Origin: Nageia nagi
Taxonomy: Eukaryota > Pinophyta
Direction: 5' to 3'
Assembly: GCA_050084985.1 (NCBI GenBank)
Contig: JBITNC010000001.1
Location: forward strand, 158,968,001 to 159,032,000
DNA: 64,000 nt
Position 1 is the first letter of the stretch; every line of letters begins with the position of its first letter. Under the pieces are notes generated by a model. It saw nothing but the letters and a program-made list of their open reading frames with translations. It was not told the origin of the DNA and searched no databases. Both the position numbers and the translations under genes were made by a program. Below, one piece after another: positions 56,530-64,000 of the stretch.

Positions 56530-57206
56530 AAAACACCTCAAAATACCATAAGGGGTGTAGTCGAACAGGTAAATGTTGATGCAGGCAGTGATTTATACGA
56601 GAGGGGTGCGATCTGCATGATTAGGCAACGCAATGACACGTTATGCAATAGGCTCTGTGACACTGGTAGGCTTTTCACAGGTCTTCCACAGATCCAAAAA
56701 TAGCAAAAATCAAATGCACAAATTCAAAAATGTGGACGCATCATACACGATCTCATACCAAATGCAACCTGAGAACTTTAAAACTGTATATCTTCCTCAT
56801 ACAGAATCTAAAAATATTCTGGAAATGACTTAAAAAATGATTTTGACAAAGGGTTAGGGAGAAAAATGGAGGATAAAAGATGGATTAAGGAGAGCATGAA
56901 TTTGTAAGAAAATAAATCAAAGTTTTAATACGTGAATTTGAAAATAGAATTAACTTCAAAAGTCAAGTTTACATTCCAAATTGATATATATAAAAAGAAC
57001 AGAAGGAAAAAAAACACCTTCAAGAAACATTAAAAACTTTGAATAGCTCTTCAATTTCTTAATGATATTTAGACTCCTAAATGACATGTGGAATTTCTTT
57101 ACTTATAAATATGAAAATAGTAAATATAAAATATTTGCACACTCACACACCCAAATCTAATAATATTTACAATCAACCTTAATGCCTAGGGATTATGTTT
57201 CCAACA
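56530..57206 (-). repeat. LTR start (TGTTGGAAAC...), minus strand, extent uncertain
   Basis: The minus strand from 57206 reads TGTTGGAAACATAATCCCTAGG, then ATTAAGGTTGATTGTA, as at 8879. A GC-richer patch at 56552-56640 and TGGTATTTTGAGG near 56552-56540 (minus strand) might mark the LTR end and a diverged primer site. That is weak, so the left limit is a guess. Confidence 0.4.
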
Positions 57207-57599
57207 ATTCAAAACTTCTTTTGCATTATAAACCTCATTATGATCATTCCTTTTTCAATTACATATTGTGAAATATTAAAGAAATTTATGTCTTTCATAG
57301 AAATAATTCTTTTACAAAAATATATCATGAATCTTTATGTTGAGAAAAAGTATTATAAAAGTAAGAGATTTGGACTATAAACTTAATGAAAACATTTTCA
57401 ATATTAATAAGTTTCTATTTGAAAATGGCAAAAAAGCAAGGAATAAGACCAATGATACAAACATTTGATGACAAACTTAAAGACATGTGATGAAAAAATT
57501 AAATAATTTTCATTTGAACTAGGAGAGAATTCTTTTTTGCAACATTTGATGACAAACTTCAAGACATCATGGATCAACTATCACAATGAAAATTCATCA

Positions 57600-57795
57600 A
57601 TCATCTTGAATTAAAACCTATTCACCTTTCTAAAGGAACATCACATTGGTATAAAGAAAATGAATTTGACAAATGCCAAAGAACTAAAAGACATGATATG
57701 GAATGGTGCTTATACTTATGGAATATGATTATGGATATCATTGAGAAGAAAATAATCAAAATTGGTAAAAATAATAATGGCAACAACCTTCACCT
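57600..57795 (+). pseudogene. Gypsy-type gag fragment
   Basis: One frame reads ENEFDKCQRTKRHDMEWCLY, then a LWNMIMDIIEKKIIKIG stretch. Plant Gypsy gag proteins have C..H..T.GH.TE.C..L...IE.LI..G in this form; here the first Cys context is degraded but H-D-M-E-x-C and the following helix fit. It covers about 60 residues and has no partner domains nearby. Confidence 0.5.
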
Positions 57796-60700
57796 TATAT
57801 ACTTTAAATCAAAACTTAAGAATATTCAAAAATACTTTTTCTCTTCACCAAGTGAACTAGATTTTGGATTGGAATGAGAAATATGAATAAATTCTTGGAA
57901 TGACATAAAAAGAATTAAAGTTTTACTTATCACACACAAATAATGTATTATATGACTATGAGATATTAGATAATATTAAAATGCCTCCATTTTTCATGCT
58001 TCAAGATTCACAAACATCAAGATTAATGATGGTTTCATACTTAATGTATGCAATAAAAATTTCATTCTAACTCTAGGATACAACAAAGAATACAATGAAA
58101 GAGATAACATGCAAATCAAATGCTTTCATTACATCATAACATTCAAAATATTGTTGATAACATCATTATAAAAATCCTTATTGTATTAGAAATATAATAC
58201 AATCATTTCATGTAATCCATAAATTACTATATAATATATTCCTAGGAAGACCTTAATCATAAGAAATGAAGACTATCCATAAACCATATACAAACTTTTA
58301 AAATTCACCCATAAAGATAAGATAGCAATACCTCATAATTGAACTAACCAAGAAAAAAATCAACTATAGAAAAAATGATACAACATTCTCCATTAATCAT
58401 TATAGCATTCCCTAAAATAAAAAAAAATGTATCATAATAGACATTATTTACTTATTAACTATTACATCATGGGTGTTATTTATAAGAATAAGTAGTTAAT
58501 TACCTACAATAATTATTACTACACAATATATAACATAATGTATCACTTCCATCTCAAATTGATCTTAATAAACTTATTTTCTCCTTCATCTAAAACATGT
58601 ATCAAAGTGGGAGTCCATGTTAGCATGACCCTAAAGATTAGAAAGAAAAAATTAGCTTGAGATGTTTACTGCACTAAGAGTCTTTACAAATTATTATGCA
58701 TTATCTTGAGAAAAATACTTAGGGTCGTGTAACAAAGTTGCAGACAAAGTGATCATAACATTTTTAAACCAACAAATGTTATTTCAACCATGCACTTGGA
58801 TCTTGGACTACACCAAAGGAAAATACTAAATAGAATGTGTAGTGTTTTGATCATATTGTATGTTGTACTTCATTCCCACAAGCACCAAACATGAGGCTAA
58901 TGACAACATAATGCTTACAATTGGGAAGGAAGGAAGGGAATACATGTACTTTAGTAGGAGCATAAGTTGACTATAATTCTCTAATCTAGATAATTGTTGA
59001 GTGTTGTATTTCTACTTTATGTAATAGTCCTCACATCCAAACGAATGTTGTGTACTATTATTTATTCTTAGAGAAGATTTACAATTATTTGAGGAGCATT
59101 TATCATTCTTTGAAGAATTAAAGTTGAGTAAATTAACGAAGAAGGGCAATAACTATATGTAAACCTAGCATTGTCGCTTGTATCCTAATAATGGAAAAGG
59201 AAAATGTTACCAACGTCCTATTTATGATGAAGCAACTCACTCTAGAGAACATTATGTTGGTTTTATGATAAAAAGATGAAATATGTCAAGAAAGAAAGAT
59301 GTCGATTTTTGAGATTTTTCCATCAAGAGGCTTTATGCTAGCTTAAAATGATATTCATTATTTTTTGGGCTTATTTTTCAAGCACTAAACCCACATTGTA
59401 ATAAGCCATTATATTACCTTGCTTGAGATCAATAATATAAGAAATAAAAAGGATTATTTTATTGATAAATGAGATGTTGAACTAGCATTGGGTAAGTTGT
59501 GTTGTAGGGTTTGACATATATTATTATTAAAAATAATAAAAATAAAATGTAAGTTTTTTTTACTGGATACTATTATTCCAAATGATTTAATACTTTGATA
59601 AGACTATGTGCTTCATATGGTAACATGAAAACCTATAGAGAAATAAAGGATTAATTGAAAATATGCTTTCCTAATCCTTACGCTTGTGATTATTTAATAA
59701 TTCATTTTATTAAATAAGGTTGATGCTTTTCAAGGGTTTTTGCATTTTACAGGTTTGATAAGGAGGCAAAAGACTTCCTATTTAGGTTCAAGCTCTCTCC
59801 ACAAATAAATGCTTCCTCCCTAATGTAATGGTGAGTAAAATTGCTTGCAAATATTTTATGTATTTTGGCTTCCTCTTCTCAAAGGAATATGGGAAGAAGG
59901 AAGACAAGAGATTATTGGAATTACCAAGAATTTAGGTTTTAAAATGAGAATTAGAATAGAGTTATCGGTTACCTTTTTACCTTATAGTTTTGTTGTTGGT
60001 TGGAGAAAGAGCTTGTTGGAGATTGAAAGGAAGCTTGTTTAGTTTCATGAGAGATTTTATTTGAGTATTTTTGCTTCTATGTACACCATATGCATAAAAT
60101 TCCTTTATTATTATTTAATATCTAAATGTTTGGGTGGAGGTATTTGGAAATATATAATATTTTTTAGCATATTTATAAAAGCTGAGAGTTTCATTGGGTG
60201 AAGTTGGGCCCACGCTCTTTCCCTGATCAACCACATTTAATTCTGTTTCATCTTTTCTTAATTAATGGAGTTTCTTTATTATGCATTGTAATTTGATAAT
60301 TAAAGTTCATCCTTTAGTTTGTTGAGTTGTCAGTTTTGGAATGACACTTTGAGTGGTTAATGGTGTTATCATTTTCATTCTTTGCATTATAGCATGTGAC
60401 TTCATGAATTTAATGGTGAATGATTCATTGGAGATGTGCCTTAGTGGATTGTTATATCTATTAAGCTTTCAATATTGTTCTTTTGAATAGTTTCTTATGT
60501 TGATAATGTTTGACGATGTCAAGGGATCACAAGGTATGGATGAAAATTGTTGAGATATCATATGGCATTTAATATCTTAGTAAATGCATGTCTCCATCAA
60601 AGCCTTTATCTTGCATAATGTTTCTAAGAATTATTTTTTGTTCTACATTGAACTCTCTCTCCTTTTTTGCACATTTGTTATGCGAGATGTAATGTTCTTG

Positions 60701-61500
60701 AGAATGAGTAACATTATGTCTTTCGCCAAGTCTTTGGTTATTTTCATATGAATTATTTCATACCTTCAAGTATGAATATGATGAATGTAGATGAACTTAT
60801 TTTTTGATTAAATATATTCAATAAAGATTACAATGGGAGCCAACTTACTTTTACCATCCCTTCCTATGTGGTGCATTGAACTTGAATTGTTTGAACTTAA
60901 TGCTCTTATTAACTTGCATGTTGGGTGAGTTGCCTATGCTTTTTTCTTATTGTGTTTTTTTTCTTATCGACATTATACTCTTATTCCCAATGCATTTTTT
61001 TGGGCATTTCTTTATTGCATTATACGTGACATTCATGAGTAAGTGACTACTGATAATGTAAGTCTATAAATTACTTTTGGATTATTATGTTATGTATTTG
61101 AAGCAATACTTATTCTATCTAAATCTTTATATAGTATTTAAAAATTATAAGCATTAAAGAATGTGTTAGATGATTGATTAAATGATTATTCTTTAAGATA
61201 ATATAAATATTTTATTTTAAAGAGAAAGGATATTCAATATTTCATTGTGTGATGAATATTAATTTCTCTTTAAGCAATAGATGATTCTAGTGAATCAACT
61301 ATTTTGGTATAAAGAATAATTTATCAGAAGTTTTTATTAAAAAGCAAAAAGTTGTTGACACCTAGATCAATATTTATGTTAATCAATCATTTATATTAGT
61401 GAAATTATTATTGTAAGATCAAATAATAATACCATGATATTTATATTTGAGAAATCATAAAGTATGATCAAGATATAGGAAATTGGATGCTAAGACCTTG
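57796..61500. other. Unassigned AT-rich sequence
   Basis: Only short frames on both strands. One of 65 residues at 59845-60042 has no motif. No RNA gene or element ends supported. Confidence 0.4.
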
Positions 61501-62036
61501 GAAAAGGGTATTAGTGAGTCCTTTATCATAATGAGACTAATAACATATTAAAGAATGAACCTTAATACCCTTTTAATGCATGAAGGCATCCATAATAGAA
61601 CCTACCAAATGAGTTAGGAACTCATTTTGGCCATGGGATATGATCATGAGAAGGTGGTCATTCCTAGTCAAGTAGGAGAAGGAGGTTGAGTTAGATTCAT
61701 CATGAGGCTTAGCATGAGATGTTAGAAAAGGGAATAATGTAATTAAGAATTAAACCATAGTATACATATTTGTACCTAATTATTCCATGTCATGGGTTGA
61801 ATGGAAAATGGGGAAGGTCACACATATAATACAAGCATCTTCCAACCAGTTGTTAGGAAGTAAACCGCAAAATTGGAAAGATTGGCCAAATTATAGACCC
61901 TTGGATGGTTGTCTACATTGAAATGGAATCAATTGGTTATTCCTTAATTTTATAATGTTTTATTGATTCTTGAACTATTTACCCTTAAACCTTGTATATT
62001 TAAAAAAACTTGGATCTTAAAAAGTGGGATGTGACA
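61501..62036 (+). repeat. LTR 3' part, ending GTGACA
   Basis: GTGGGATGTGACA ends at 62036 and is followed two bases later by a primer-binding site, so it is an LTR end. The start of this LTR (expected TGTTGGGATTTAGT from the copy at 63983) was not found; 61501 is only a provisional limit. Confidence 0.55.
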
Positions 62037-62038
62037 TA

Positions 62039-62050
62039 TGGTATCAAAGT
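62039..62050 (+). other. Primer-binding site (tRNA-Met type)
   Basis: TGGTATCAAAGT is TGGTATCAGAGC with two changes, in the right position after CA and a two-base spacer. Confidence 0.75.
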
Positions 62051-63982
62051 CGAATTTGGCTCATTTGGAACATTGGAAGTGGAACCACTGCTTCTTGCCT
62101 TCATCTTAAAAGAAAAAAACTAAAATAAGATTACACTAAGGTGCAAGTAACCAAGGTAGGGAACGAACTTACTTTTAGAAAAATAACTCCTTAATGAAAA
62201 ATTTATATCAGTCACTTTTGTGTGTATGAAAAATCTTGAGGATGAACAATTTAGTTCCTCATCTTGAAAAATTAACTAAAATGAATGCAAATCCTATAGA
62301 TGAGGAAGGGAATAAAACTTAAAAATGGTCAATTTTTCTTTATGGGAAGGGACTTATACAAAACTAAAATGATTAAGATATGCAATTACCTTATTAATAG
62401 TGAAAAATCAAACAAAAGCCCTTTGAGGTTAAATTAAGGATGATATACATATAAAACTTGATTGATATTACCCTAATATAAAGTTAACTATATAGGAATG
62501 ATAAAAAAGGGAAACTTAAAGGATTTATATATTAAACCATGATGCTTCTTTGAGCAAGATAAATCAATGAAATGAAGAATCAATAAAATATTCTAGAAAG
62601 CATCCATGATACCATAGTTTGAGAAGGGACAAACATAATATAAATTAATGGAGTTCTTTTACAAGAATAAGAGATATCTAAAAAGTTGGTAAATAATGAG
62701 AAAGAAGAGTGTATGATGTTTACAGAGAGATACCTACCTCTAGAAGAGCAAAAGAGAAGGTAAATTGCTAGGAGCGACAAATATTCACTTGAGATAAGAA
62801 ACTAAGCGATGTATGAAATTAGCAACCCTAAGCATGGAGATGAAGTCATTTTTAATGAATATATATTAGAAAAAATTGGATACTATCACTATTGGTCATA
62901 TAATGAATCCAAAGTAGAAAACAAATAAGCTACAAATTTGGATTCTTGCTACCTATTGATGAAAATCCAATTCATCACACTTTGTTAAGTATTAAAGAGA
63001 AGAACCTTCAAGTTATGGTGGAAATATTGACCTAAATGGTGCCAATATAGATATGGATGAACTTAGATACATTGAGTGAATTCAATTTATATTAGATTCT
63101 CCTTGATGATGATAATGTAAAAGGCATTACCAAATTTTGGTCAAATTAGTGTTGAAGGTAAATGATGTTTAAGATATTTTTTTATAATAAATGAAGATTT
63201 GAAGGATTGTATTCAGAATGGTCAAAGATATTGAGATTATCAAATAAATTATTTTTTTGTTCTTAAATTTTGTGATAATTATAATTGAAGGTACTTATAG
63301 TTGCTAATAAAGTTTTACCCATAGAAATATGGAATATCTTATTACACTAGAGAAAAAGGTATTTAAATGAAATATATTAATAATAAGGACTACTTCTAAG
63401 TATGCCTTGAATGATGAATCGTGTGGATCAATATAATTAACTTTAATATGTGATAAGTGTATGCATGTAATCCATGAATTGGTGAAGGATGACTACCTTG
63501 TTTAGCTAATAAGTGAGTTGGTAGAACCACTCCCAAGGAAACTTATTTTCGAATAAAACATAGGATAAAATCCCCCCTTGAATGATTGAGTGGATAAGTT
63601 TGGCCTACGTATTTGCTTATCAAGGATGATTTTAAGTTTTTTTTAGAGGTAAAGGAATAATTCTTCTTATTAATTTAGAAATTATGAGAAATAATACTTA
63701 AGGTTAAGGAGGATAATCTTTAGAGAAATATCAACTATTGAGGGATCAATATAGTATCCAACTTGAGAAATGGAAATAAAGGAACCTTAAAAGTATACTA
63801 TTTTTAGCTAAAACAATCTTGAGGGATGTCCATGTATACGTATAGGTAAAAGTGAAATCAATAGATGATGAATATGAGATGGTCTTATTAAAGGGAAAGG
63901 AGAAAAAAAGTATTCTTTCCCTAGAAATTTATTGAAAATATTAGCTCTTTAGCACTTTACCAATTCAACCTTTGAGGAGGAA
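62051..63982 (+). mobile_element. Internal region of an LTR element without recognisable coding
   Basis: About 1.9 kb between the PBS and the polypurine tract (GAGGAGGAA at 63974-63982). Frames are short, and I see no gag, protease, integrase or RT motif. Either a non-autonomous element or a very degraded, internally deleted one. Confidence 0.6.
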
Positions 63983-64000
63983 TGTTGGGATTTAGTAAGA
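63983..64000 (+). repeat. 3' LTR start, cut by window edge
   Basis: TGTTGGGATTTAGTAAGA follows a polypurine tract, as expected of a 3' LTR. Only 18 bases are in the window. Confidence 0.65.

Overview
The window looks like nuclear DNA from a plant with a large, repeat-loaded genome; a gymnosperm is my best guess. That is inferred from one very long gene intron packed with decayed LTR retrotransposons, the Copia/L1/CACTA mix, and tRNA-derived SINEs. No bacterial, organellar or viral gene organisation is seen. Almost all recognisable coding sequence is broken transposon code, often by changes of the TGG-to-TAG kind.

The one host gene I recognise is on the minus strand: a CRS2-associated factor (CAF1/CAF2 type), a chloroplast group II intron splicing factor with CRM domains. 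Exon 1 (about 25098-24473) carries a transit-peptide-like N-terminus and the CAF-specific region. Exon 2 (11803-11676) carries the start of the first CRM domain. A phase-1 intron of about 12.7 kb separates them, and the split Gly codon is restored exactly on joining. One extra base in exon 1 breaks the frame, so this is a recent pseudogene, a null allele or a sequence error. Later exons are not visible and would lie left of the window.

Layout. 1-4.4 kb: tandem-repeat mosaic (about 360-bp units, 50-60-bp units, then an array of hairpin palindromes) ending in a TATA box. 4454-6618: internally deleted Copia element with TSD, inserted in an older minus-strand Copia gag (to about 7.5 kb). 9450-9675: minus-strand SINE with 13-bp TSD. 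11.7-24.5 kb: the CAF intron, holding a second palindrome array in inverted orientation (14.4-15.4 kb), a broken Copia RT/RNase H (15.8-16.9 kb), a full-length dead Copia element (18314-23396, TSD AACAA) and two tandem U6 snRNA-like pseudogenes (23.80-24.01 kb). 25.6-25.8 kb: second SINE. 26.3-45.4 kb: an unidentified 2.5-kb repeat in two direct copies; the second is split by two Copia insertions of one family in opposite orientations (29974-36768 minus; 37924-44906 plus, TSD TAATG). 45.9-46.6 kb: L1-type ORF1 remnant. 48174-49164: non-autonomous CACTA element with TTA TSD. 49.7-54.2 kb: decayed minus-strand L1 LINE carrying a solo LTR (52863-53362, TSD AGTTG). 56.5-57.8 kb: another LTR start and a Gypsy-like gag scrap. 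About 62.04 kb to the right edge: an LTR element with PBS and 3' LTR start but no recognisable coding.

The transposons do not cooperate with the host gene. Their nesting gives a relative insertion history, and the host gene matters mainly as an example of intron growth by transposition. I found no CRISPR, operon or functional RNA gene.
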